A stretch of DNA of 64,000 nt, from assembly GCA_965262745.1 (NCBI GenBank), contig OZ253558.1, forward strand, positions 1 to 64,000, written 5' to 3'. The notes under the pieces are model-generated. The model did no database searches. It had not been told where the DNA came from and was given only the letters and a program-made list of their open reading frames with translations. The position numbers were made by a program, and so were the translations under genes. Every line of letters begins with the position of its first letter. Positions within the stretch are counted from its first letter, which is position 1. This document shows, in pieces, positions 8,961 through 16,600 of the stretch. The stretch is from JAJECS01 sp965262745 (GTDB lineage: Bacteria; Chloroflexota; UBA11872).

Positions 8961-9899
8961 ATGGAGTATCGGCGGCTGGGCCGGACGGGCCTCGAGGTGT
9001 CGCTGGTAGGGCTCGGCACGGGTGGGCCAAGCCAGTTCGGCCAGACGCGCGGCACCACGCGTGACGCGGCCCGCGCCTTCGTGCGTCGCGCGCTCGACCT
9101 GGGAGTTAACTATTTCGACACCGCGCCGGTGTATCACGACAGCGAAGCGCTGCTCGCCTATGCGTTGGACGGCGTGCCGCGGGACGAGACCGTGATCGCG
9201 ACGAAGTATGTCGGCGTGGTCGACGTGCATGCGGACGCGCCGCCCTTGGCGCCGCCGAACGTTATCCGCCCGTCTGTCGAGAGCAGCCTACGGCGACTCC
9301 GGCGGGACGCGCTGGATGTTGTGCTGATTCACGCCTTACGGCCTGAGCTCTACGACGAATGCCGCGAGCGCCACGTGCCTGCATTGCTTCGCCTGAAGGA
9401 TGACGGCCTGGCGCGGTTCATCGGGATCTCCGGATGGCCGGTGATGGTGGGCCGCGCCGTCGCCGATGGTTGGCCCGACGTGGTGATGCCGAACTACAAC
9501 CTGCTGACGCACGCCGCCGAACGCCATGTGTTCCCGCAGGCCGGCCTGCACGACGTGGGCGTGGTCGCGATGACGCCCGTGCGACGCGCCATGGCCGATC
9601 CCGCGCATCTGCGCGACGTGGTGAGGCAGATGAAGGCCGCAGGCTTGGTGCCGCCTGCGTCCGTGCCCGACGCACATCCGCTTGGCTGGCTCATAGATGG
9701 CGACGTGGGGACGATGATCGAGGCGGCCTATCGCTTCGCCGCCGCTCCGCGGGAGGTGGCGTCCGTGCTGACGGGCACGGCCGATCCGGCCCATCTTGCA
9801 GCGAACGTAGCGGCGGTGCAGCGCGGACCGTTGCCAACCGCCGCCATCAAGCGGCTGCGGGCAACCTTCGGCGGCCACGACGAATACTTCGGCGACTAG
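8961..9899 (+). CDS. Aldo/keto reductase
   Basis: A 312-residue NAD(P)H-dependent oxidoreductase of the AKR fold. It has the family start MEYRRLGRTGLEVSLVGLG, the catalytic Asp and Tyr in NYFDTAPVYHDSE, the Lys in IATKYVG and the active-site His in VVLIHALR. It resembles the L-fucose/D-threo-aldose dehydrogenase-like branch (GISGWPVMVG, then PNYNLL). It follows the rhamnonate-dehydratase-like gene by 30 bases, so the pair probably oxidises and dehydrates a deoxy sugar. A 24-codon fragment of another AKR gene lies at about 20080-20173. Confidence 0.88.
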   Translation: MEYRRLGRTGLEVSLVGLGTGGPSQFGQTRGTTRDAARAFVRRALDLGVNYFDTAPVYHDSEALLAYALDGVPRDETVIATKYVGVVDVHADAPPLAPPNVIRPSVESSLRRLRRDALDVVLIHALRPELYDECRERHVPALLRLKDDGLARFIGISGWPVMVGRAVADGWPDVVMPNYNLLTHAAERHVFPQAGLHDVGVVAMTPVRRAMADPAHLRDVVRQMKAAGLVPPASVPDAHPLGWLIDGDVGTMIEAAYRFAAAPREVASVLTGTADPAHLAANVAAVQRGPLPTAAIKRLRATFGGHDEYFGD

Positions 9900-9967
9900 A
9901 ACCGAAGACTGAGCGCGCGGCGTACCGCCAGGCGGGGCAGGAGCGCGCACCGCCGCCGGTGCTGGGC

Positions 9968-10012
9968 CCACCTCCCCCGCGGAAGACACGAGGCTCTTCC
10001 GCGGGAAGGTGG
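9968..10012. terminator. Strong inverted repeat between convergent genes
   Basis: A perfect 11-bp inverted repeat, CCCGCGGAAGA and its complement, spans 9976-10005 with an 8-base loop, and the stem continues outward with CCACCT/AGGTGG after a short bulge. It sits between the convergent ends of the aldo/keto reductase (9899) and SBP1 (10077), so a bidirectional terminator is the simplest reading. There is no T-run on either side, so a REP-type repeat remains possible. Confidence 0.55.
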
Positions 10013-10076
10013 CTGCTGAGGCTCACGGCCCGCCTCAGCGACCCAGACCCGGCGGCGGTGCTGATCTCCCTAGGCG

Positions 10077-12032
10077 TTAGCCACCCTTCTTGTCGTAGAA
10101 GTCCATCGCGAAGGCTTGATCCAGCAGCGTGGAGTGCGCCACGCCGCCGATCTGGTCGGAGTTGTAGAACCACTGCGCCATGGCGTCGGCCAGCGGCAGA
10201 TTGACGGCGGCCTCCTGGATCAGGCGGTTCGCCTCCATCCACATCTCCGCGCGCTTGGACTCGTCGAACTCGGAACGCGCCCCGTCGAGCAGTGCGTCGA
10301 TGGGGTCGCCCTCGGTCGCCACGCCCGGCTCGCCGTTGTAGTTGAGGAACGCGAACGCCCGGCCCGGCAGACCGTACTGCGACGTGTGGTACTTGGCGTA
10401 CAGCACGTCACCGTCCGGGCCACGCCCGCCGGTCCACTGGTGCGTGTACTTCCCTTGCGCCATGTCGTTGATGTAGGTCGCGAACTCGACGTTCGGGATG
10501 TCCACGAAGATGCCGATGCCGGACTCGATGTCCAGCTTGTAGAGCTCGCTCAACGGGTTGGGCGTGTTGGGGAACTCGACCTGCATGCGCTCGCCGTCGC
10601 GGTAACGGAAGCCGTCCTCGCCACGGGCGTAGCCGGCGTCATCCAGCATCTGGTTGGCCTTGCCGACGTCCCACGGGTAGAGGTCTTCCATCGCCTCGTT
10701 GTAGCCGATGGTGCCTGGCGTGAGGATGTTGCCGGCGATGCGCGGGATGCCGCCGTTGCCGCGCTGGATGACGAGCTTCTTGTTGACGGCGTGGTTGAGG
10801 GCCTTGCGGACGACGATGTCGTCGGTTGGCCAGCGCGTGGAATTGATGTGCAAGAACCACGGCATGCCCGAGGACAGACGCCCGAGGACAACGCGGTTGT
10901 CCTGCTTCGCGAAGCGCTCCATGTCGATGAACTGGAAGTGCTGGATCCAGTCGACCTCGCCGGCCTCAAAAGCCGCCGCGCGGGCCACCGCGTCCTGGGC
11001 CAGAATCTGAATGACGAACTCGTCGGGGTACGGCGCCCCCTGGTTCGTCGCCCATGCGGGCGCCCACGCGTAATCCTCGTTGCGCTCGTAGGTGACGGAG
11101 ACCTGCTCCTGCCACTCCTTGAACTTGTAAGGACCAGTGCCGACCGGATTGCGCGCGATGTCCTCGCGGTAGGTGATGTACGCCTGCGGCGAGGCAAACG
11201 TGATCTGCCGGTCGGCAAGCACCTGCATGAAGAGTGCCTGCGGAGTCGACGTCGTCAGATCGATGGTGAACTCGTCCACCACCGTGACGCTCTCGACGTT
11301 GCCGACTGCGCCAGCGATCTCGCCCCGCTCCAGACTCTCGTCCAAGAACAGCATGAAGTTGAACGCCACCGCGTCGGCGTTGAACGGCGTGCCGTCGTGG
11401 AACTGCACGTCTTGACGCAACGGAATGCGGCGGGTCAGGCGGTCGTCCGACAACTCGGGCAGGTCGGCCGCCAGCCGCGGGACGATCTGGTTGTTCGGCC
11501 CCCAGGTGTACAAGGTCTCGTACATCGGGAAGCCGCTGCGGTAGGACCACTGATCCATACGCACGGGGTTGAACGACGTGATCGGACCCGGTGTGCCCCA
11601 AGCGATCCGGCCACCCCGGGTTGGGTTCCACTCGCCGAGCGGGACGGGTTCGTCGGAGCGGAAGAGGTTGACACCTTTCTGGACGCCGCGCTCGACCGTC
11701 TCGGCCGCGATCTCGACGATGACTTCCTTCTCGACGATGACTTCCTTGACGACTTCCTTCTCGACGACGACTTCCTTGACGACTTCCTTCTCGACGATCC
11801 TCTCGACTTCGACTTCTTTGATCTCGGTGACCGTGACGATCTTCTCGACTTGGACTTCCTTGATGACTTCCTTCTCGACGACCCTCTCGACCGGGATCTC
11901 GACCGGAACCTCAATCGTCTGGACCTCGGTCTCGCCACACGCGGCGAGTGCCGCGACGCCGACGCCGCCCGCTAGGGCCAAGGCCCCTCCACGGAGGACG
12001 TTCCGGCGACTCAGAGATTTCCCACGAACCAT
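10077..12032 (-). CDS. Extracellular solute-binding lipoprotein, family 5 (SBP1)
   Basis: A 651-residue peptide/nickel-type ABC binding protein. Residues 1-32 are a twin-arginine plus lipoprotein signal (R9-R10, then LAAC with Cys32). Residues 41-117 are a low-complexity linker of Val-Glu-Lys repeats typical of Chloroflexota receptors, followed by the SBP_bac_5 domain (GRIAWGTPGPITSFNP to the C-terminus). ATG at 12032 is chosen because GAGAGGAAG lies just upstream and it gives the signal peptide; a longer frame reaches 12197 through a repeat. It is a near copy of SBP2 at 13419-15374, with equal length. No ATPase gene is nearby. Confidence 0.93.
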   Translation of the reverse strand: MVRGKSLSRRNVLRGGALALAGGVGVAALAACGETEVQTIEVPVEIPVERVVEKEVIKEVQVEKIVTVTEIKEVEVERIVEKEVVKEVVVEKEVVKEVIVEKEVIVEIAAETVERGVQKGVNLFRSDEPVPLGEWNPTRGGRIAWGTPGPITSFNPVRMDQWSYRSGFPMYETLYTWGPNNQIVPRLAADLPELSDDRLTRRIPLRQDVQFHDGTPFNADAVAFNFMLFLDESLERGEIAGAVGNVESVTVVDEFTIDLTTSTPQALFMQVLADRQITFASPQAYITYREDIARNPVGTGPYKFKEWQEQVSVTYERNEDYAWAPAWATNQGAPYPDEFVIQILAQDAVARAAAFEAGEVDWIQHFQFIDMERFAKQDNRVVLGRLSSGMPWFLHINSTRWPTDDIVVRKALNHAVNKKLVIQRGNGGIPRIAGNILTPGTIGYNEAMEDLYPWDVGKANQMLDDAGYARGEDGFRYRDGERMQVEFPNTPNPLSELYKLDIESGIGIFVDIPNVEFATYINDMAQGKYTHQWTGGRGPDGDVLYAKYHTSQYGLPGRAFAFLNYNGEPGVATEGDPIDALLDGARSEFDESKRAEMWMEANRLIQEAAVNLPLADAMAQWFYNSDQIGGVAHSTLLDQAFAMDFYDKKGG

Positions 12033-12143
12033 AGTCTTCCTCTCCACTAGCAGACTTTCCAGGCTTGTCCGCGTGAGGATACCAGTCTGCAAGGGCGATT
12101 TGCGCCGCACGGACTCTGTTGGTCGTGGGTCACTTTGGTCGTC

Positions 12144-12163
12144 ATTCCCGCGGACGCGGGAAT
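12144..12163. repeat. REP-like palindrome ATTCCCGCG...CGCGGGAAT
   Basis: A perfect 9-bp inverted repeat with a 2-base loop, preceded by GTC and followed by CTAGG. The same core in the opposite orientation occurs at 26769-26786 next to the IS30 right end. Such short intergenic palindromes with CATTCCCGC cores occur widely dispersed in bacteria. Confidence 0.7.
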
Positions 12164-12205
12164 CTAGGGATAGTCTGAATAAGTCGATGGACGCCACCCC
12201 AATCC

Positions 12206-12231
12206 GTTCGCCCTGAGCTTGTCGAAGGGAC
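12206..12231. repeat. Dispersed intergenic repeat containing CCTGAGCTTGTCGAAGG
   Basis: This exact core is, from general knowledge, a common interspersed repeat in high-GC bacterial genomes. Only one copy is seen in this window, between SBP1 and the IS630 element, so the call rests on recognition and not on repetition here. Confidence 0.4.
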
Positions 12232-12287
12232 TACCGAAGGGATGGGGCACATCGAGGCCAGGGCCTCCATGTTTGTTCAGAGGTTCC

Positions 12288-13022
12288 CTAGTGGTGTGTC
12301 TCAAGAATAGCTTTACAGCGGTTGACCTTGGCCAGGATGGTCTCGACCGAGGCCGTCCAGACGAAGGGCTTGGGGTCGGTGTTGTAGGCGGCCCCGAACG
12401 CCTCGATGGCCGCCACCAGGTCGGGCACGCTGCGGAACACGCCGCGGCGCAGTTGTTGCTCCGTGAGTTCGCGGAACCAGCGCTCCACGAGGTTGAGCCA
12501 GGACGCACTGGTGGGCGTGAAGTGCAGGTGGAAGCGTGGGCGCCGGGCCAGCCAGCGCCGCACCTTGGGATGGGTGTGCGTGCCGTAGTTGTCCAGGATC
12601 AGGTGGAGGGGCAGCCCCGGCGGGAACTCGCGGTCGAGCCGGCGCAAGAACGTGAGGAACTCCTGGTGACGGTGGCGCGGCAAGCACTGACCGATGACCG
12701 TGCCCTCCAGCAGGTTGAGCGCGGCGAACAGGGTGGTGGTGCCATGACGCTGGTAGTCATGGGTCATGGTGCCGGCGCGGCCCCGCTTCATGGGCAGGCC
12801 GGGCTGCGTGCGGACCAGCGCTTGAATCTGACTCTTCTCGTCCACGCACAAGACCACCGCCTGATCCGGCGGGTTGAGGTAGAGCCCGACCACATTGGTC
12901 AGCTTGGCCACAAAGGCCGGGTCGCGCGAGAGCTTGAAGGTCCGCACGCGGTGGGGCTTGAGGCCGTGGGCGTCCCAGATCCGCTGCACCGTGGCGGGAC
13001 TCACGCCCTGCGCGCGGACCAT
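12288..13022 (-). CDS. IS630 family transposase, catalytic part
   Basis: DDE transposase domain: first Asp in VVLCVDEKSQ, second in LILDNYGTH, Glu in SWLNLVERWFRE. The frame is open further upstream than the ATG at 13022, through IRAIVAATLRPPPGATHW to about 13150, where it should join the N-terminal helix-turn-helix part encoded one frame away. The stop codon TAG uses the target TA (12289-12290) plus one flanking base, so it lies outside the element proper. The protein as read from the ATG lacks the DNA-binding domain unless a frameshift joins the two parts. Confidence 0.85.
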   Translation of the reverse strand: MVRAQGVSPATVQRIWDAHGLKPHRVRTFKLSRDPAFVAKLTNVVGLYLNPPDQAVVLCVDEKSQIQALVRTQPGLPMKRGRAGTMTHDYQRHGTTTLFAALNLLEGTVIGQCLPRHRHQEFLTFLRRLDREFPPGLPLHLILDNYGTHTHPKVRRWLARRPRFHLHFTPTSASWLNLVERWFRELTEQQLRRGVFRSVPDLVAAIEAFGAAYNTDPKPFVWTASVETILAKVNRCKAILETHH

Positions 13023-13419
13023 GGACCGACAGCTCCAGTGGGTCGCCCCCGGGGGGGGGCGTAAGGTGGCCGCGACGATCGCCCGGATCGTAGCCGCGGG
13101 AATCGTCGGCTTGCGGCCCCGGCCCGGCTGAATCTCGGTCAGGCCGGTCGGCCTACGGTTCCTGAAAGCGCTGCCGCCACAGCCGCACCGTGGGGCGGCT
13201 GAGCCCCAAGTCCCGTGCGATTTGGCTGGTGGCCACCCCGTCCGCCGCCGTCACCGACCAGCCGCGATGCACAATGCGCTCGACGAGGACTTGGCGCCCA
13301 TACACGTTCAGGCACCGTCTACCATGAGCCACGAGAGCCTCCGCTCGGTTGAGTTTAGCAATTCCCCGCACCGAGTACGGAGGCTCTCATCTGTCAACAA
13401 GGCTCATGGGAAGTACACC
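12291..13419 (-). mobile_element. IS630-family insertion sequence
   Basis: Element of about 1129 bp bounded by TA dinucleotides at 12289-12290 and 13420-13421. At both junctions the TA lies in CTAG, the known preferred IS630 target. The ends are weakly inverted (GTGGTGTGTCTCA against GGTGTACTTCCCA). It lies between the duplicated binding-protein genes, at the SBP2 stop codon. An inverted repeat GAGAGCCTCCG...CGGAGGCTCTC at 13333-13388 lies inside the right end. The transposase is split in two frames. Confidence 0.8.
13153..13371 (-). CDS. IS630 transposase, N-terminal helix-turn-helix part (frame-shifted from catalytic part)
   Basis: Codes for RQVLVERIVHRGWSVTAADG and SQIARDLGLSRPTVRLWRQRF, the winged HTH normally fused to the catalytic domain at 12288-13022. 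It ends at a TAG right after RFQEP; the downstream part continues one frame away as RRPTGLTEIQPGRGRKPT. A GTG at 13329 is a likelier start than the ATG at 13371, which falls in the terminal inverted repeat. The shift may be a programmed one, as in some IS630 relatives, but I see no classic slippery run there, so a mutation is as likely. Confidence 0.6.
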   Translation of the reverse strand: MRGIAKLNRAEALVAHGRRCLNVYGRQVLVERIVHRGWSVTAADGVATSQIARDLGLSRPTVRLWRQRFQEP

Positions 13420-15374
13420 TAGCCACCTTTCTTGTCGTAGAAGTCGAACGCGGTGGGTGGTTCGTGCACCGTGGAGTGCGCCACGCCGCCGATTTGGTCG
13501 CGGTTGTAGAACCACTGCCCCATGGCGTCCGACAGCGGAAGGTTGACGGCGGCCTCCTGGATCAGGCGGTTCGCCTCCATCCACATCTCGGCGCGCTTGG
13601 ACTCGTCGAACTCGGAGCGCGCCCCGTCGAGCAGTGCGTCGATGGGGTCGCCCTCGGTCGCCACACCCGGCTCGCCGTTGTAGTTGAGGAACGCGAACGC
13701 CCGGCCCGGCAGGCCGTACTGCGACGTGTGGTACTTGGAGTACAGCACGTCACCGTCGGGGCCACCCCCGCCGGTCCACTGGTGCGTGTACTTGCCTTGC
13801 GCCATGTCGTTGATGTAGGTCGCGAACTCGACGTTCGGGATGTCCACGAAGATGCCGATGCCGGACTCGATGTCCAGCTTGTAGAGCTCGCTCAACGGGT
13901 TGGGCGTGTTGGGGAACTCGACCTGCATGCGCTTGTCGTCGCGGTAGCGGAAGCCATCGTCGCGCCGGGCGTAGCCGGCGTCATCCAGCAGCTGGTTGGC
14001 CTTGCCGACGTCCCACGGGTAGAGGTCCTCCATCGCTTCGTTGTAGCCGATGGTGCCCGGCGTGAGGATGTTGCCGGCGATGCGCGGGATGCCGCCGTTG
14101 CCGCGCTGAACCACGAGCTTCTTGTTGATGGCGTGGTTGAGGGCCTTGCGGACGACGATGTCGTCGGTGGGCCAGCGCATCGAGTTGATGTGCAGGAACC
14201 ACGGAATGCCCGGGGCCAGACGTCCGAGGACGATGCGGTTGTCCTGCTTCGCGAAGCGCTCCAAGTCGATGAACTGGAAGTGCTGGATCCAGTCCACTTC
14301 GCCGGCCTCGAAGGCCGCGGCGCGGGCCACCGCGTCCTGCGCCAGAATCTGGACGACGATCTCGTCCGGGTACGGCGCCCCCTTGTTCGTCGCCCATGCG
14401 GGCGCCCACGCGTAGTCGTCGTTCCGCTCGTAGGTGACGGAGACCTGCTCCTGCCACTCTTTGAACTTGTAAGCGCCGGTGCCGACCGGATTGCGCGCGA
14501 TGTCCTCGCGGTAGGTGATATAGGCCTGCGGCGAGGCGAACGTGATCTGAAAATCGGCAAGCACCTGCATGAAGAGCGCCTGCGGCGTCTTCGTCTTCAG
14601 ATCGACGGTGAACTCGTCCACCACCGTGACGCTTTCCACGTCTCCGACCTTGCCCGCGACCTCGCCCCGCTCCAGGCTCTCGTCCAGGAACAGCATGAAG
14701 TTGAACGCCACCGCCTCGGCGTTGAACGGCGTGTCGTCGTGGAACTTCACGTCGCGGCGCAACGGGATGCGGCGGGTCAGGCGGTCGTCCGACAACTCGG
14801 GCAGGTCAGCGGCCAGCCACGGAATGATCTTGTTGCCCGGCGCCCACGTGTACAGGTTCTCGTACATCGGGAAGCCGTTGCGATAGGACCATAGGTCCAT
14901 GCGCACGGGGTTGAGCGACGTGATCGGGCCCGGCGTACCCCAGGCGATCCGGCCACCCCGGGTCGGGTTCCACTCGCCAAGCGGAACGGATTCGTCGGAG
15001 CGGAAGAGGTTGACACCCTTCTGGACGCCGCGCTCGACCGTCTCGGCCGCGATCTCGACGATGACTTCCTTCTCGACGATGACTTCCTTGACGACTTCCT
15101 TCTCGACGACGACTTCCTTGACGACTTCCTTCTCGACGATCCTCTCGACTTCGACTTCTTTGATCTCGGTGACCGTGACGATCTTCTCGACTTGGACTTC
15201 CTTGATGACTTCCTTCTCGACGACCCTCTCGACCGGGATCTCGACCGGGACCTCAATCGTCTGGACCTCGGTCTCGCCACACGCGGCGAGTGCCGCGACG
15301 CCGACGCCGCCCGCTAGGGCCAAGGCCCCTCCACGGAGGACGTTCCGGCGACTCAGAGATTTCCCACGAACCAT
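13419..15374 (-). CDS. Extracellular solute-binding lipoprotein, family 5 (SBP2)
   Basis: Same 651-residue architecture as SBP1: twin-arginine plus LAAC lipobox (Cys32), Val-Glu-Lys linker at 41-117, SBP_bac_5 domain. The N-terminal coding DNA and about 70 bases of leader are almost identical to SBP1, whereas the middle shows scattered differences (for example DLWSYRNGFPMYENLY against DQWSYRSGFPMYETLY). It starts 105 bases after the DppC-type permease stop, so these two may be one transcript. Its stop TAG is formed by the target TA plus the first base of IS630. Ligand is unknown; dipeptide-like or another small polar compound. Confidence 0.93.
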   Translation of the reverse strand: MVRGKSLSRRNVLRGGALALAGGVGVAALAACGETEVQTIEVPVEIPVERVVEKEVIKEVQVEKIVTVTEIKEVEVERIVEKEVVKEVVVEKEVVKEVIVEKEVIVEIAAETVERGVQKGVNLFRSDESVPLGEWNPTRGGRIAWGTPGPITSLNPVRMDLWSYRNGFPMYENLYTWAPGNKIIPWLAADLPELSDDRLTRRIPLRRDVKFHDDTPFNAEAVAFNFMLFLDESLERGEVAGKVGDVESVTVVDEFTVDLKTKTPQALFMQVLADFQITFASPQAYITYREDIARNPVGTGAYKFKEWQEQVSVTYERNDDYAWAPAWATNKGAPYPDEIVVQILAQDAVARAAAFEAGEVDWIQHFQFIDLERFAKQDNRIVLGRLAPGIPWFLHINSMRWPTDDIVVRKALNHAINKKLVVQRGNGGIPRIAGNILTPGTIGYNEAMEDLYPWDVGKANQLLDDAGYARRDDGFRYRDDKRMQVEFPNTPNPLSELYKLDIESGIGIFVDIPNVEFATYINDMAQGKYTHQWTGGGGPDGDVLYSKYHTSQYGLPGRAFAFLNYNGEPGVATEGDPIDALLDGARSEFDESKRAEMWMEANRLIQEAAVNLPLSDAMGQWFYNRDQIGGVAHSTVHEPPTAFDFYDKKGG

Positions 15375-15478
15375 AGTCTTCCTCTCCACTAGCAGACTTT
15401 CCAGGCTTGTCCGCGTGAGGATACCAGTCCGCAAGGGCGATTTTCACAGCAGGGAAACGGTCGCGGCGACGAAGGGGG

Positions 15479-16447
15479 CTACTGCGACCAGGCGCTCGCT
15501 TGCGGGTCCAGCGCCTCGCGCAGGCCGTCGCCCAGCATGTTGAACGACAGGACCGTGAGAGCCAGCGCCAGGCCGTTGAAGATGCAGATCCACGGCGCGA
15601 CGGCCAGCACGGCGCGGAATTGGGCGATCTCCAAACCCCACTCCGGCGTTGGCGGAGAGGCGCCCAAGCCCAGGAAGCTGAGGCCGGCCGCCGAGATGAT
15701 GGTGGAGCCGAGCCCCAGTGTGGACATGATCATGATGGGGCTGAGGATGTTGGGCAGGATGTGGCGCACGATGATGCGGGAGTCGCGCATGCCAATGGCC
15801 CGCGCGGCGCGCACGTAGCCAAACTCCTTCGCCGAGAGCGTCGAGCCCCGCACCACGCGCGCGTAGAAGGGAATACCCGCCACGCCCAGCGCGATCATGG
15901 CGTTGGTCAGGCTGGGTCCAAGCGACGCAACGATGACGATGGCCAGCAGCAGCCCTGGAAAGGCAAGTAGCACGTCAAGCACGCGGCTGACGATCATGTC
16001 GGTCCGTCCGCCGAAATAGCCGGCGGCCATACCGAGAATCGTGCCGCCCGCACCGGCCAGCAAGACGGCGACGAATCCGACCCGCAGCGAGATGCGGGAC
16101 CCATGCACCACCCGGCTGAAGACGTCGCGGCCGATGTCATCGGTGCCGAAGGGAAAGAATGCCGGTTCCACCTCGCCGTTGGCTCCCACGCGAGTGCCGC
16201 TCGACCATGGCGGAAGCAGGCGGTTCTCGAGCACGGACTCGAGCGTTGGCTTGGTGTTGATGCCTTCGGGCGCAATGACGTCGGCCAGAATGGCGCAGAG
16301 CGCTAACAGGATCAGCACGACGCCGCCGGCCATGGCGGCGAGGTTGCGGCGCAACCGCCGCCACGCCATCGACCACTCGCTGCGCACGGCCGCCGAGGCC
16401 ATCGCCTCGATGGAGGCCGTGTCAGCGAGAGGTGGGGTTGTGGCCAT
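15479..16447 (-). CDS. ABC transporter permease, DppC/OppC type
   Basis: A 322-residue permease with the N-terminal OppC region (WRRLRRNLAAMAGGVVLILLALCAIL is the first helix), the FPFGTDDIGRDVFSRVVHGSRISL segment typical of DppC, five further helices and the EAA loop YVRAARAIGMRDSRIIVRHILPN. It is the first gene of a minus-strand pair with SBP2. Its natural partner, a DppB-type permease, is 8 kb away at 6461-7411, suggesting the locus was rearranged. ATP-binding subunits are not in the window. Confidence 0.92.
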   Translation of the reverse strand: MATTPPLADTASIEAMASAAVRSEWSMAWRRLRRNLAAMAGGVVLILLALCAILADVIAPEGINTKPTLESVLENRLLPPWSSGTRVGANGEVEPAFFPFGTDDIGRDVFSRVVHGSRISLRVGFVAVLLAGAGGTILGMAAGYFGGRTDMIVSRVLDVLLAFPGLLLAIVIVASLGPSLTNAMIALGVAGIPFYARVVRGSTLSAKEFGYVRAARAIGMRDSRIIVRHILPNILSPIMIMSTLGLGSTIISAAGLSFLGLGASPPTPEWGLEIAQFRAVLAVAPWICIFNGLALALTVLSFNMLGDGLREALDPQASAWSQ

Positions 16448-16600
16448 TGCTGCGGGGACGCTAAGGGCTGCGAATTGCGACGATACTACACAGGACGGCT
16501 GTGCTGGTCAGGCCGGAAAGCGCCGACGGCCGCAACTACGCAGACGGCGCACCGTCGAGCCGAGATCTGCTGGAAGCCGATGGCGAGCTATCCGCGCGCA

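Noticed and set aside
11435..11975. Long open frames opposite the binding-protein linkers
   Set aside because: They are produced by the repetitive Val-Glu-Lys codons and have no independent features.
13050..13058. Run of nine G in the IS630 transposase as the frameshift site
   Set aside because: Reading across it gives TLRPPPGATHW in the same frame as the catalytic part, so the run is not where the frame changes; the shift is near 13150.
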